From IMG/VR virus record IMGVR_UViG_3300028572_000010, positions 62,001-126,000 of that record: DNA of 64,000 nt; one strand, given 5' to 3'. Shown piece after piece: positions 7,742 through 17,886 of this stretch (within the stretch, counting starts at the first letter, position 1; the number at the start of each line of letters is the position of its first letter). Source of the stretch: a virus. The notes under the pieces were generated by a model. It had not been told where the DNA came from. It did not search any database and saw only the letters and a list, made by a program, of their open reading frames with translations. Position numbers and translations under genes: made by a program.

Positions 7742-10449
7742 TGGGACATTTTATATATTTACCTGGTGAACAACCTGCAAGTCTAGCTCAATTTGCAGGG
7801 CTTCATTCCTATTCTACTGGGGCAGGTTACGGAGATAGACTATCTTTTGGTAGTGGTAGCTTGCTTACAGCCTTAATGGGTAATATGATGGCTCCTATAC
7901 CTTCTCCGGGTACTCCTGAAGGTATATATGATGCTATGGCTCAAAGGCAGCAGAGTATTCAGATGATGCAGATAGCTAGAAATACTGTTGCTAGTTGGAG
8001 GCCATTTCAGAATTTAGGCGGTTTAAATCAAAATAGTCTACTAAGTACGGTAGCTACTAGTATGATGAGCAATCCAGATGGTATTGCTGCTACTTTAATG
8101 AAGCCTTTCTTAGGAGGTAACCCTATACAAGCTCAAATGGCCGCTTTCGCTAACCTACAAGGCATTGGAGCTGCAGGGTTAGGTAAAGTCACTGGTACTA
8201 GTATTGGAGAGCTTAGAGGGGCTGCAGACGCTTTTGAGAAGTACTTCTATAATCAACAGAATACTGGTATTAAACTAGCCCCAGACAGCCTTAAGCAAAT
8301 TACTGATGCTGTGGAGAAGGGTGCTAAAGCTGGCATATCTAAAGGTACGGAAGATTCTTTTAAGATTACTAGAGGTGTAAATTATACTAATACTTTGGGC
8401 TTTAGTTATGAGAATTTGATGGGTGCTAGAGATGAGATGATTAGAAATGGTCTGGTAGGTGGAAAGGGATTTACTGATTTAATAAAGATAAGTGAACAAT
8501 TTGGTGGGAGTAATAATGCCGGAATACCCAAGTTATTAGATGCTGCTAGATCTGCTTTTGGTAATGACTTAAGTGGCAAGCAATTAGCAGATAGATTAAG
8601 CTCATTTGTAGGATACAGTAATTACAATCTCAATACTACAGCTGGTCAGACAGCATTAGAGAATAATCTACGTACTTTAAAAGCCACTGCTAGAGTAACT
8701 GGTATTAGTTACGATACTATGCTGAATGTTATAGGTCAGGCACAAGGAGTAGCAGGAAGTAATCCTCTATTATCTCATTTAGGTGGTGCTGAATTAGGAC
8801 CCATGGCTAGTGAGGCAGCTTTAAGGACTATGGTGATGGCTTCTGGTATGACTGGGCAAGATGTTCGTTATTTAGGTGGTACTGCTAATATGTTTAGAAG
8901 TACTATTGAGGGGAATTTAAGTAGTGCTGGACAAGGTATATCTACTCAATTAGCCGCTATGCACACTTACTTTCAAGGTAATGGAACTGTGCAACAAGCA
9001 ATAAGAAATTATGCCGTATCTGGTAATAAGACTGCTGGTGGTTGGCAGGCATTTCAAGAAAGTATAGCTAGAGCAACTGGTGTAAATGCTGTGGATATGC
9101 AGAGATATACCCAATACAATCCTGCTGCTACTAGATATGGTTTTCAAGATGCTCCGGAAATATTAAAAGCTGGTGGACAAGCTCAAGTACAAGGTTTACT
9201 ACAAGGTATAAACTTATTCTATGGTAATAATAGTTATGGTAAATATGCTGCTGGTTTGATTAGAAGTGGTAATTTTAAGCAATTGTTAACTGATAGAAGA
9301 TTAAATCAAGGGGAATTTGGACCGGCTTGGGAAGATGCTTTATCTAAAGGGTATCTTTATGATTATGCGGTAGCTAATAATAGTACATTTGCTAAACAAG
9401 ATGCATTGTTAAGAAATAGAGTACAATCTACTATATTATTAGATAAAACTGTATCTTATCATATGGGTAAAATGAATGCCCCTACTATGCAAAGAATGAT
9501 TCAGTCTTTGTTTAGTGGTGATTTGAAAGATAAGGGTATTTCATCCATGTTTGAAAGTTTGGGATTCTCAAAAGATAATACTGTAACTGCTGGTATAATG
9601 AAAAATGTAGACCAGATACAGAAGTTAACAGGTGCTAATTCTATAGAGAATTTAATGCTTGTATCTGGAGCTAAAGGACCAGCTGCTAAAAATGTAGCTA
9701 CTTTTGCAGCTTTAGCTCAGAAATTTGGAATAAAATCCAGTGCTATACAAGACATATTAAAGGCTGGGCCAAGTGCTGATGCATTGAAAAAACTAGTAGC
9801 TAATCCTGCTAATATGGATTCAGCTTCAGCTCAGCAATTATTCACCGCTACCCAACATATGGTTAATGGTGGAACGTTATCAGGTTATGTTGGAGATTTT
9901 TCTCAAGGTAGTATTGCTGATTTCTTAAAACAACCTTTAGTTGGAGCTACGGTAGATGCGTTAGGGAATACAGCTCAAAGGAATAAAGGTTTCAATGATA
10001 TGTTGATGGGTTGGGCTTCAGACCTTCAAAAAGGTGGTGGGGAAGGTGGTCAGTTAGGTAAGGCTATTAGTAGCCTTGGTAGTAATGCTTGGGATGTATT
10101 AAATGGTATACAGAGTGAGGCTGGAATGGGTTATGAAAAAAATAAAAATGGTAAATATGTATTAACTGGAGACACATTAAAGTTTGGCTTGGGCATAGGT
10201 AAAGATTGGGGGAAAGAATTTGATTCAGAAGATGCGGCTAAAAAAGCTGCTGAAACCGTACAAGCCATAGCTGGTTCTAATTCTACTGTAACAGGATTAG
10301 TAGGAGAAAAGACCCAAGCTGATGCAGATAGTCAGGCAATTAAGGATAGTGCTGTGAAACAAGCAAGTGATATGGATGGTATAAAAAATGGTATTGCTAG
10401 TTTAGTCACGCAATTACAACAAATAAACAGTACCTTAACCAACATGTAA
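7741..10449 (+). CDS. tape measure protein, 902 aa
   Basis: Longest gene of the tail module and located right after the chaperone pair, as expected for the protein that sets tail length. Composition is Ala/Gly/Gln/Asn-rich and mostly helical, with Gly-flanked amphipathic segments and a C-terminal helix (GIASLVTQLQQINSTLTNM). No peptidase or lysozyme motif was noticed. At roughly 0.15 nm per residue a tail of about 135 nm would be expected, as a rule of thumb. Confidence 0.8.
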   Translation: MGHFIYLPGEQPASLAQFAGLHSYSTGAGYGDRLSFGSGSLLTALMGNMMAPIPSPGTPEGIYDAMAQRQQSIQMMQIARNTVASWRPFQNLGGLNQNSLLSTVATSMMSNPDGIAATLMKPFLGGNPIQAQMAAFANLQGIGAAGLGKVTGTSIGELRGAADAFEKYFYNQQNTGIKLAPDSLKQITDAVEKGAKAGISKGTEDSFKITRGVNYTNTLGFSYENLMGARDEMIRNGLVGGKGFTDLIKISEQFGGSNNAGIPKLLDAARSAFGNDLSGKQLADRLSSFVGYSNYNLNTTAGQTALENNLRTLKATARVTGISYDTMLNVIGQAQGVAGSNPLLSHLGGAELGPMASEAALRTMVMASGMTGQDVRYLGGTANMFRSTIEGNLSSAGQGISTQLAAMHTYFQGNGTVQQAIRNYAVSGNKTAGGWQAFQESIARATGVNAVDMQRYTQYNPAATRYGFQDAPEILKAGGQAQVQGLLQGINLFYGNNSYGKYAAGLIRSGNFKQLLTDRRLNQGEFGPAWEDALSKGYLYDYAVANNSTFAKQDALLRNRVQSTILLDKTVSYHMGKMNAPTMQRMIQSLFSGDLKDKGISSMFESLGFSKDNTVTAGIMKNVDQIQKLTGANSIENLMLVSGAKGPAAKNVATFAALAQKFGIKSSAIQDILKAGPSADALKKLVANPANMDSASAQQLFTATQHMVNGGTLSGYVGDFSQGSIADFLKQPLVGATVDALGNTAQRNKGFNDMLMGWASDLQKGGGEGGQLGKAISSLGSNAWDVLNGIQSEAGMGYEKNKNGKYVLTGDTLKFGLGIGKDWGKEFDSEDAAKKAAETVQAIAGSNSTVTGLVGEKTQADADSQAIKDSAVKQASDMDGIKNGIASLVTQLQQINSTLTNM

Positions 10450-10456
10450 ACGTAAT

Positions 10457-10975
10457 ATGGCTGCTATATTTTATACAATCCCTGATAATGGTAACAGTGT
10501 CTTTCAAGGAGGAATAACTGTAAATAACTCTGTTCATATACCATTTCTCACCAATCTTATTAATCCAGATGCTATGTTAATAGTTTGTGAAGTAAGCATT
10601 CAGAATAAAGATACGGTACAATACTTTTTAACCTTCAATGATTTGGTTACCTTCTTTTATTTCGGTAAAGGATTGGGTAGTTTGTCTATTAGTGGGTTAA
10701 TTGCTGGTTCCTGTTTAACTTCTTCTTCACAATTCAGTTATAATGGACCTACAAACTATCCTGGAGTAGATCAGTTAATGAATGTAATAGGAAATCAATT
10801 AAGAGGCAAGTCACAACAGATAACCTTTGGAAATACTACATTCTGGTGTGTATTATCCAGTTTCTCTTTTAAGGCTTCATCCGAGTCTTCAGCCATAAAC
10901 TTTGTAGAGTATAACCTGCAATTCGAGATTGTAGATCATACTTTGCCATCACCAGTATTTATTTCAAACTGTTAA
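10457..10975 (+). CDS. baseplate/distal tail protein, 172 aa
   Basis: Beta-rich protein following the tape measure. It contains a QYFLTFNDLVTFFYFGKGLG stretch and a Cys near the C-terminus (SNC). Genes at this position usually encode distal tail or baseplate hub-adaptor proteins. The start is ATG in TAATATG context without a Shine-Dalgarno. Family not recognised; role inferred from order. Confidence 0.5.
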   Translation: MAAIFYTIPDNGNSVFQGGITVNNSVHIPFLTNLINPDAMLIVCEVSIQNKDTVQYFLTFNDLVTFFYFGKGLGSLSISGLIAGSCLTSSSQFSYNGPTNYPGVDQLMNVIGNQLRGKSQQITFGNTTFWCVLSSFSFKASSESSAINFVEYNLQFEIVDHTLPSPVFISNC

Positions 10976-10976
10976 T

Positions 10977-11426
10977 ATGTCATACATTAATAATTTTAGA
11001 ACTAGATTGATGAATATTACTCCCACTAATATAGCTGGAGAATATATTGATTCAACCTTTACAACCATAACTTTACCTACACAATTAAGCAGCTTCTATA
11101 GTTTATTGTATCCATCCAATACAGAGACTGATATTCTTACCAGAACTAATGCTTATACTCAGTTAATAGTTGCTTGTAAATTAGATCAGGTTTTTAAACA
11201 AGTAGATCCTAGAATAGCCTATACATTACAAGATTTAGCAGTGTTTCAAACTACTCCGCCAAATTTAATAAGTGTGGCTTCAAGTGTCATTGGTAATATA
11301 ACTACTACCAATATGTTAAATTACAATACCAACTATCCTTTATATTTGGATATATATGAAAATGGCACTACTAATTTGCAAAAATTGGCTGGGCTAATCT
11401 GTAATTATTCATATAAATTAGGTTAA
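10977..11426 (+). CDS. baseplate-associated protein, 149 aa
   Basis: Starts just after the preceding stop (TAATATG) and ends 2 bp before the hub-like gene. Moderately hydrophobic soluble protein with alternating helix and strand and no clear motif. Its place between tape measure and hub suggests a baseplate role; nothing in the sequence identifies a family. Confidence 0.45.
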   Translation: MSYINNFRTRLMNITPTNIAGEYIDSTFTTITLPTQLSSFYSLLYPSNTETDILTRTNAYTQLIVACKLDQVFKQVDPRIAYTLQDLAVFQTTPPNLISVASSVIGNITTTNMLNYNTNYPLYLDIYENGTTNLQKLAGLICNYSYKLG

Positions 11427-11428
11427 AG

Positions 11429-13102
11429 ATGAATACAAATGTACAGATAACTTTGAGCAGCACCGACCCGATTATAACTGCTATTATCCCAAACTTAAAG
11501 GTATTAGGAGCTTCTATATCTTATGGAATAAATAGGTTGCCTGTAGCTCAAGTAGATGTAGATCCATCAGGACTGCAAACTTTCTGTGACTTTGATAACT
11601 ACCGTAGAAGAGATCTTACGGTAACTATAAAGACTGGTGGGTTATCCTATGATCCTGGTTGCTTACAATTTAATGGCTGGTTGGATGGTGTTAATATATC
11701 CCAACATCCTGGTAGCTTATCTTCGGCTTTAATAATCAAGCATAAGTTTGTATTGTTGAATGAAATTTATCCTAGAATATTAGGACTCAACGCCGGTACT
11801 GCTAATATGTTTACGGTCCAACAACCAGTAACTTATGAACCTAATCAATTTGGACCAGCTTCAGCCAATACTCAATTCTTGACCAGTGATTTACCTTTAT
11901 ATGGCATATTTAGTGGACCACAATTTACACCTGACCTGACATTACCTATTATTCCATTTATTATTCAATTATTTAAAATTGTAGTAGTATATCAAGCAAC
12001 TACTGGTGTTCTACAAGTAGCTAACAGTTATTTAAACATACAAAATGCTTTAGGCAAGGTTATCGAAGCCCAACAAATAAATGCCAATAATCTATTACCA
12101 GTTGTTAAGAATCTCTTAAATCAAATTAATACAAGTTATACTTCAAATGAGGTATTACAAGCTAGTAATACCTTATTAAGTGCTGGTAGTCCGACCATCG
12201 CCTGTTCCATCATAAGTGCCATGTCTGGTCTGGATGATACAGTACTTAATTCAATGATACGCTTTATAGGACAATATGGTTCGACATTTGTAGTTGGTAA
12301 TAAAACTGCCTTTGTTGTTCCTGAAGCGGCATATCTACAAGTTACTATAGATCCTTCACTACTAGTCAATAAAAGGTCAATACAAAGAAATGTGGCTTAC
12401 CCTGCTGATTATGATTCTTTTAACTTTAATGATAATGGAGAGAATACGATTAAAGGCGTATATGTAGTACCAGATACAGTAGGTTTGCAAGGAACTTGGG
12501 CAGTTGGAGGGGTTAATGTATTAAATGGTTATTATATAGATCCTGCTCCTAATACCTTAGGTAATATTGTAGTAAAAACACTACCTCAGTTAGCGGAATC
12601 ATACGTTAGTAGGATAGTTACTCAAGGTAGTATGGCTATTCAGACAAATATAAAAAATGGAGATAATTTGATAACTAAAAAAGTGGAAACTGAAGAAGCT
12701 ACTGATAATTTCATGGCTAATAAGAGCCAGATACTGGCTGAACGGGATAATATTTTATCATTCTTAAATGCCTGGGCTCAAGGTGAATATTGTAGAATAA
12801 AGTATGGCGATAGAGTTGGTTCGATATCAATGCCATTTAACAATAATTGGACTCCTGGTGCTCCTGGGGCTGCATATACTAATCATCCTGGTACTTGGGT
12901 TCACTTTTACGTAACTGAAGTAAGTCATTCATTTCAAGTAACTCCTGGCAGTGGTAATGCATCAACCAATGTAAACTTTAACGGGGGAAGACCTGGTAAA
13001 TCAATTAGTTCTGGCTTAACTTCTGTGCCTCTATATAATTATACATATGCTAATAGTCAGGATTTTTGTAACCATTTTGTAACTGATATATCTCCTAGTT
13101 AA
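11429..13102 (+). CDS. baseplate hub protein (gpD/gp27-like), 557 aa
   Basis: The N-terminus (ASISYGINRLPVAQVDVDPS), then RRRDLTVTIKTGGLSYDPGC and NGWLDGVNISQHPG, resembles the hub domain of protein D/gp27-type proteins, where strands present short epitopes around a central channel. The C-terminal part has YCRIKYGDRVGSISMPF and a VHFYVTEVSHSFQVTPGSG segment, also hub-like. It lies two genes downstream of the tape measure. The call is by fold pattern and order, not by an exact signature. Confidence 0.6.
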   Translation: MNTNVQITLSSTDPIITAIIPNLKVLGASISYGINRLPVAQVDVDPSGLQTFCDFDNYRRRDLTVTIKTGGLSYDPGCLQFNGWLDGVNISQHPGSLSSALIIKHKFVLLNEIYPRILGLNAGTANMFTVQQPVTYEPNQFGPASANTQFLTSDLPLYGIFSGPQFTPDLTLPIIPFIIQLFKIVVVYQATTGVLQVANSYLNIQNALGKVIEAQQINANNLLPVVKNLLNQINTSYTSNEVLQASNTLLSAGSPTIACSIISAMSGLDDTVLNSMIRFIGQYGSTFVVGNKTAFVVPEAAYLQVTIDPSLLVNKRSIQRNVAYPADYDSFNFNDNGENTIKGVYVVPDTVGLQGTWAVGGVNVLNGYYIDPAPNTLGNIVVKTLPQLAESYVSRIVTQGSMAIQTNIKNGDNLITKKVETEEATDNFMANKSQILAERDNILSFLNAWAQGEYCRIKYGDRVGSISMPFNNNWTPGAPGAAYTNHPGTWVHFYVTEVSHSFQVTPGSGNASTNVNFNGGRPGKSISSGLTSVPLYNYTYANSQDFCNHFVTDISPS

Positions 13103-13103
13103 T

Positions 13104-13745
13104 ATGAACGATATTAAAAAACTTTTAGCTGACTACGATAAAATGATAAAATATGAAGCTGGAAAATATAGTAAGTTAATTCCTTATGAAGTAGTATTGG
13201 CTGAGGCATATAAGTTAGCTCATAAAGCAGCTGAGTCATTTGATCCTTCTAAGAATATTAAATTCAGTACTCATCTTACTAATCAATTGAAGAAGCTTAG
13301 TAGAATATCAACTTTATATGGTGCTGCAGTGAGATTGCCTGAAAATAAACAATTTAAATCACAGCACATTAATGAGGCGGAACTATATCTAAAAGATGAA
13401 TTAGGTAGAGAACCATCAGCTATGGAAGTAAGTGAGTATACACATATACCATTGGTTCATGTAAATAAGATAAAACAAAACAAAGCCAATGAAGTTAATC
13501 TAAGTAGTTTAACACATACTCCAGTCTTTTTAACTAATCAAAATGATGATTGGCTTCATTTTGTATACCATGATTTATCAGATTTAGATAGAGTAATATT
13601 TGAATATAAAACTGGTTTTAATAATAAACCTACATTAAATAACGAAGAGATAGCTAAAAAATTGAATATCTCTACCAATACTGTAATAAGTAGGGTAAAA
13701 GTTATAGGAGATAAAGTTAAATCTGGTTGGGAGGATGATGAATAA
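13104..13745 (+). CDS. RNA polymerase sigma factor-like protein, 213 aa
   Basis: Resembles the sigma70 family. Region 2-like helices lie at residues ~10-70 (FDPSKNIKFSTHLTNQLKKL, similar to the FDPxxGxxFSTYA motif). A region 3-like LGREPSAMEVSEYTHIPLVH follows an RLPENKQ segment at ~80-125. A region 4 helix-turn-helix lies near the C-terminus (NEEIAKKLNISTNTVISRVK). It sits inside the baseplate operon, 2 bp after the hub gene and overlapping the next gene by one base (TAATG). It probably directs host RNA polymerase to phage promoters, perhaps late ones. Promoter specificity cannot be read from sequence. Confidence 0.75.
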   Translation: MNDIKKLLADYDKMIKYEAGKYSKLIPYEVVLAEAYKLAHKAAESFDPSKNIKFSTHLTNQLKKLSRISTLYGAAVRLPENKQFKSQHINEAELYLKDELGREPSAMEVSEYTHIPLVHVNKIKQNKANEVNLSSLTHTPVFLTNQNDDWLHFVYHDLSDLDRVIFEYKTGFNNKPTLNNEEIAKKLNISTNTVISRVKVIGDKVKSGWEDDE

Positions 13746-14158
13746 TGCCTCAAACATATACACAATTAGCAGAATCTATTAGAACTTGGTTAAGTGATAC
13801 ATATACTTCAATGTATACTGATCCTACTGAAAGACAGTGGTGTTTACTAGGAATAACTGATATACTTACACCAAGCAATATAGATACTTATTTTGATTCA
13901 AGTGTCCCTAATAAAGCATTTGATGCCCAAGTAGCAGCTGTGGCACAAGCTAAAACATTAACCAATGTACCAGTAGCCCAACTACAACTAGAAGCAGATA
14001 ATATATATAGTCTAGCTAAATCAATGGTGTATAGACATCAACCTAGGCTGAGAAATTATCGGGATGATATTGAGAATAAAGATATTAGAACCTCAACATC
14101 CATAGCAATAAGTTTAGGTAGATATAATTTGTTACAAGCAATAATGAAAGGTACTTAA
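13745..14158 (+). CDS. putative baseplate protein, 137 aa
   Basis: One-base overlaps (TAATG) with genes on both sides. Helical N-terminus (TYTQLAESIRTWLSDTYTSM) and an Arg-rich segment near the C-terminus (RHQPRLRNYRDDIENKDIRT). Upstream of baseplate J, where wedge subunits are common. No family recognised. Confidence 0.45.
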   Translation: MPQTYTQLAESIRTWLSDTYTSMYTDPTERQWCLLGITDILTPSNIDTYFDSSVPNKAFDAQVAAVAQAKTLTNVPVAQLQLEADNIYSLAKSMVYRHQPRLRNYRDDIENKDIRTSTSIAISLGRYNLLQAIMKGT

Positions 14159-14601
14159 TGCCAGTCTCAGGAACATCAGTAGATTATAGTGGTAGACTAG
14201 TTGATATGTATATTTCTGGTACTTTAAATCCATTAAGTACCGCTACTCAGAATATTACTTATTCATTTGGCTATCCTACTCAATATATAGCTGGGGTACA
14301 AAAGTTAATACAACGTTATATTATAAGTCTTATAAATTCAGGATTTGTTGAAGATTTGATAGGGTTATCCAGTAATAATATACAGACTGCCAAGAATTTA
14401 TTTAACAACTATAATGCTATTGTTATTCAAAACTTTAAGAGTTATCAGAATAGTCAAACACCCTCTTTATTCTTGGATGAACAGTTAAGCACAGTGCAAC
14501 TAAATAACGTGACCAGTACTGGGACATATGTAAATTATTCCATGACTTTAACTACTCAAGCAGGTACCACAGTTACAGTTTTATTACCTTTACCACTTTA
14601 A
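14158..14601 (+). CDS. putative baseplate wedge protein, 147 aa
   Basis: Position immediately before the baseplate J gene is typical of gp25/W-type wedge proteins, but the family motif was not recognised. The protein contains SFGYPTQYIAGVQKLIQRYI in a helical middle and a beta-strand-rich C-terminus (VNYSMTLTTQAGTTVTVLLP). Role inferred from position and size. Confidence 0.45.
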   Translation: MPVSGTSVDYSGRLVDMYISGTLNPLSTATQNITYSFGYPTQYIAGVQKLIQRYIISLINSGFVEDLIGLSSNNIQTAKNLFNNYNAIVIQNFKSYQNSQTPSLFLDEQLSTVQLNNVTSTGTYVNYSMTLTTQAGTTVTVLLPLPL

Positions 14602-14604
14602 TTT

Positions 14605-16179
14605 ATGTCAGAAACAATTGCCCAGACTTTAGCTAGATTGACTGCATTTATACAATCATCAGCACCTACTCTTGATTTATCTCCAGGTTCAGTATTTAGT
14701 GAGCTAATACTAGGTTTGGAATCTCAAATACAGAATCAGGTATATAATGATATTGATGCTATATCTACAGAACAAGCTATTAGTCAAGTCATCAATAGCT
14801 TAACACCTACTTACAGCTCTATAATAGATCAAATTGCTAGTAATTATAATGTAACTAGAATTCAAGGAGCGGCAGCTGCTGGTAATATTAAAGTATTCAC
14901 TTCTGCACAAAATGCCAACACTTATGTTTTACCTAGTGGGACTTCGTTTACCCAACCAGCTCTAGGCTATACTTATCAAACTACTAGTCCGATAACCTTA
15001 AATTCTGGTTCATTCATACTTCAAAATGGTTTGTATTACTTTATCATACCTGTTTATGCTACTACGATAGGTATTCAAACTGCAGTATCTAATCTAGCTC
15101 CATTCATACTAAATGCTACTAGTGCTATTCCAAACTATGTAAATTCAGTGGCTTATGGCACTTTCTCACAAGGTATTAATCAAGAAACAGACCAACAACT
15201 TATTACTAGATTCAGAACTGGGCTGGCTACAACAAATCTATTAACTGCTGCTAGTATTAATAATCAATTAACTCAGTTATATCCCAGCTTTAGAGGGGCA
15301 TATTTAGCAGATACAACTTCTCCAGTAAATATAAGAAGTCAAAATAACCTTCTAAATATAAAAGTACCTGGTTGTGTAGATGTATATGTTAAAAATGACA
15401 TTACTATTCCACAAACAAGCTTCCAAATAGTTGGTTCTTATGATTCAATCAATGCAGTCTGGGATGTTACTATTCCAGCTACTCAAGCTCCTGGATTTTA
15501 TAGAATAGTTAATGTACAGGATGCAGCAGCTACAAACTTAGCTTATTTACCATTTACAGTTACTTATGGTTATGATAATACTACTCCTAGTCAGATAACC
15601 ACACCTGCTCAAGCTAGATATTCCATTTATCAGACCGCAACTTTAGCTATTACTTATGTACCTCCTGTAATGAGTCAGCCGTTTACATTCAATATAACAG
15701 CTATTGCTCCATTTAATCTAAGTCCTACCCAAGCACTGTTTTTAAACAATAATAATAGGATTCCTTGTACCGATTATCTAGCTAAAGGTATTATTCCTTG
15801 TAATGTTAGCATGTCTATTTCTATTGTAAGAAATAATGTAACTGATGTAATTAATGTATCTGCTATCCAATCTGCCATATTTAATTATGTCAATAGCCTG
15901 CCTATCGGAAGTTCAGTAGCAGTAAGTCAAATAGTCAGTATTTGTCATCAGTTTAATATAGCTAGAGTAGATTTACCTATATTGTTAAATGGACAAATAC
16001 TAGCTCCTTATGATGCAAATCAAAACGCTACTGATGAAAATATTATAATTGAAGGAAATGACTTCTTAGAGATACCTACTACATTAACTCAATATGGTGT
16101 CTCTCCAGCAAATACAATGTTCTTCTTAAGCTATTATAATGATTCTGGGACACAAAATATTAATATAACTGTTAAATGA
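14605..16179 (+). CDS. baseplate J-like wedge protein, 524 aa
   Basis: Fits the baseplate J/gp47 family. The N-terminus reads PTLDLSPGSVFSELILGLES, followed by GAAAAGNIKVFTSAQNANTY and LPSGTSFTQPALGYTYQTTS, the typical extended motif of J proteins. The C-terminal half has a GSSVAVSQIVSICHQFNIAR helix often seen in the same family. It overlaps the next gene by 4 bp (ATGA). Product forms baseplate wedges linking hub and fibres. Confidence 0.75.
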   Translation: MSETIAQTLARLTAFIQSSAPTLDLSPGSVFSELILGLESQIQNQVYNDIDAISTEQAISQVINSLTPTYSSIIDQIASNYNVTRIQGAAAAGNIKVFTSAQNANTYVLPSGTSFTQPALGYTYQTTSPITLNSGSFILQNGLYYFIIPVYATTIGIQTAVSNLAPFILNATSAIPNYVNSVAYGTFSQGINQETDQQLITRFRTGLATTNLLTAASINNQLTQLYPSFRGAYLADTTSPVNIRSQNNLLNIKVPGCVDVYVKNDITIPQTSFQIVGSYDSINAVWDVTIPATQAPGFYRIVNVQDAAATNLAYLPFTVTYGYDNTTPSQITTPAQARYSIYQTATLAITYVPPVMSQPFTFNITAIAPFNLSPTQALFLNNNNRIPCTDYLAKGIIPCNVSMSISIVRNNVTDVINVSAIQSAIFNYVNSLPIGSSVAVSQIVSICHQFNIARVDLPILLNGQILAPYDANQNATDENIIIEGNDFLEIPTTLTQYGVSPANTMFFLSYYNDSGTQNINITVK

Positions 16180-17846
16180 GCTTCTTAAGTTACAATCAAG
16201 ATATTTATCCTGGTAACAATGCTACCGATAGTAGATATTTGTTCAATTCTCTAGGCTATTTCTGGCAGCGAGTATTTAGTGAGCAACAAGTTATTACTGG
16301 GTTGACTTCTGGGCAAGCAGCGGCAGCACAACAAGCATATACTAACATGCTTGAATTGATTAATAGTTATAGTAGTAAACAGATAAGTATATTTGATCAT
16401 CAAAATTGGTATCCTATTTACATATATTTATCGGCAATGGATAATAACACCTTATTATTTGGTGAAAATGTATTGTTTGGAGCTGAAGTGATGGGGAATC
16501 CGTATTTATTCGGAGCCCCCATACCTGAAGATACCAATGTTTATAGTGTAATTCTACCTAATAGCTTGATGTTAACTTCTATTATAGTAGATCAGATAAT
16601 CAATCCTAACTATGTATGGGTTAATGGTCAGAACTTTCAATTAATAAATGAAAGGTTATTCTTTTATGGAAACCCTTTTACCATACCTGGGGTAACTCCA
16701 ACTATCATCTATAATTCTGACGGTACAGATTCTGGAGATAGATTACTTACTCTATGGTGTTATAATGCGGCCATAGATAGTGAGAGTTTAAAATACAATA
16801 TAGGTTATTTATTCGGCCTTGATGTCCCTCATTCAGAACTAGGTAAACAAGTATTAGCAAGTGTAGTACAAATGTTTACTAATGGACCTACCATAAATGA
16901 TCTAAAAGCAATTGCTCTTAGTAGTCTAGGCTTGCCGGTCATTACTCAGCAATCAACTATCCAATCCATATTAAGTGATAATGGATATAATGTATTTGTA
17001 ACTAATACTGGAGCTTATAGATATCCAAATACATATACCATCAAACCTGGTATAATTGTAAGTTCTGTATTGAATATAGGTGATGTTCCAGTAGAAGTAG
17101 TAGAAGTATATGATGAAGTAAATACTGCTAATTGGTGGCAGACACAATTAGGTATTAATATATCTACGCCTACAACTAGATATGTAATTGACCCTACACA
17201 TCAATCAGGATTATTAGTACCTGTTACTGGATTATCTCTGGTTCCTTTAGTATTACCTGCTAGTATGATATTAGTCTCTGCTAATTATTCAGTTCAATTC
17301 AATAATGATCTGGAACCAATCTCTTTGGATAATAATGGATTTCCTATCTTCCCAGTAATAGGCAATCCAACTGACGTAGCTAACTATCAAGCATCATTAA
17401 AAAATACAGCATTTTTAAACTTGGTTAATACTCAAATATCCCCACCTCTATCCAATTCAAATCCAGTTAATGTAATTAATCCAGTAAATTTCATATTTAA
17501 TTGCATATTAAAGAGTTGTGCCGCTCTATTAAGGATAAAGTTCTTTACTACTGACCAAGTTGCAGCATTTCAACAATATTTCGAAGCAGTAAAGGATATG
17601 CTGCCTCCTAATATATTCTTGATAGTTTTATGTGATATTGGTAATGTTGGAGATGAAATTTACCAGATGAATACTGAAGTGATCGATGATGGAATGAGGA
17701 CTTATCAACCACTACAAAAGACTAACGATTTAGTATCATTTAACTCAGGTTCAGGATTGCTGATTAAAGATATGAGTCCGAGCCGGGTTATTGTAACTAA
17801 TCCTATTTCACCAATTACTGGTGTGAGCTTAACTATTGCATCTTAA
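16176..17846 (+). CDS. baseplate wedge/structural protein, 556 aa
   Basis: Translationally coupled to the J-like gene by ATGA. Large beta-rich protein with aromatic clusters (DHQNWYPIYIYLSAMDNNTL) and a C-terminal helix pair (VAAFQQYFEAVKDMLPPNIF). Its place after J corresponds to tail protein I or gp6/gp53-like genes. No exact family. A 40-bp gap with a promoter-like sequence follows. Confidence 0.5.
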   Translation: MSFLSYNQDIYPGNNATDSRYLFNSLGYFWQRVFSEQQVITGLTSGQAAAAQQAYTNMLELINSYSSKQISIFDHQNWYPIYIYLSAMDNNTLLFGENVLFGAEVMGNPYLFGAPIPEDTNVYSVILPNSLMLTSIIVDQIINPNYVWVNGQNFQLINERLFFYGNPFTIPGVTPTIIYNSDGTDSGDRLLTLWCYNAAIDSESLKYNIGYLFGLDVPHSELGKQVLASVVQMFTNGPTINDLKAIALSSLGLPVITQQSTIQSILSDNGYNVFVTNTGAYRYPNTYTIKPGIIVSSVLNIGDVPVEVVEVYDEVNTANWWQTQLGINISTPTTRYVIDPTHQSGLLVPVTGLSLVPLVLPASMILVSANYSVQFNNDLEPISLDNNGFPIFPVIGNPTDVANYQASLKNTAFLNLVNTQISPPLSNSNPVNVINPVNFIFNCILKSCAALLRIKFFTTDQVAAFQQYFEAVKDMLPPNIFLIVLCDIGNVGDEIYQMNTEVIDDGMRTYQPLQKTNDLVSFNSGSGLLIKDMSPSRVIVTNPISPITGVSLTIAS

Positions 17847-17850
17847 AACA

Positions 17851-17879
17851 TTGAGATGCTAGAATAAAACTGTTATTAT
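17851..17879 (+). promoter_or_regulatory. sigma70-like promoter, nearly leaderless
   Basis: TTGAGA (17851-17856), a 17-bp spacer and TATTAT (17874-17879) lie before the ATG at 17887. The expected start of transcription falls at or within about one base of the start codon. It would allow the fibre genes to be transcribed separately from the baseplate genes. Confidence 0.5.
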
Positions 17880-17886
17880 CATTATT

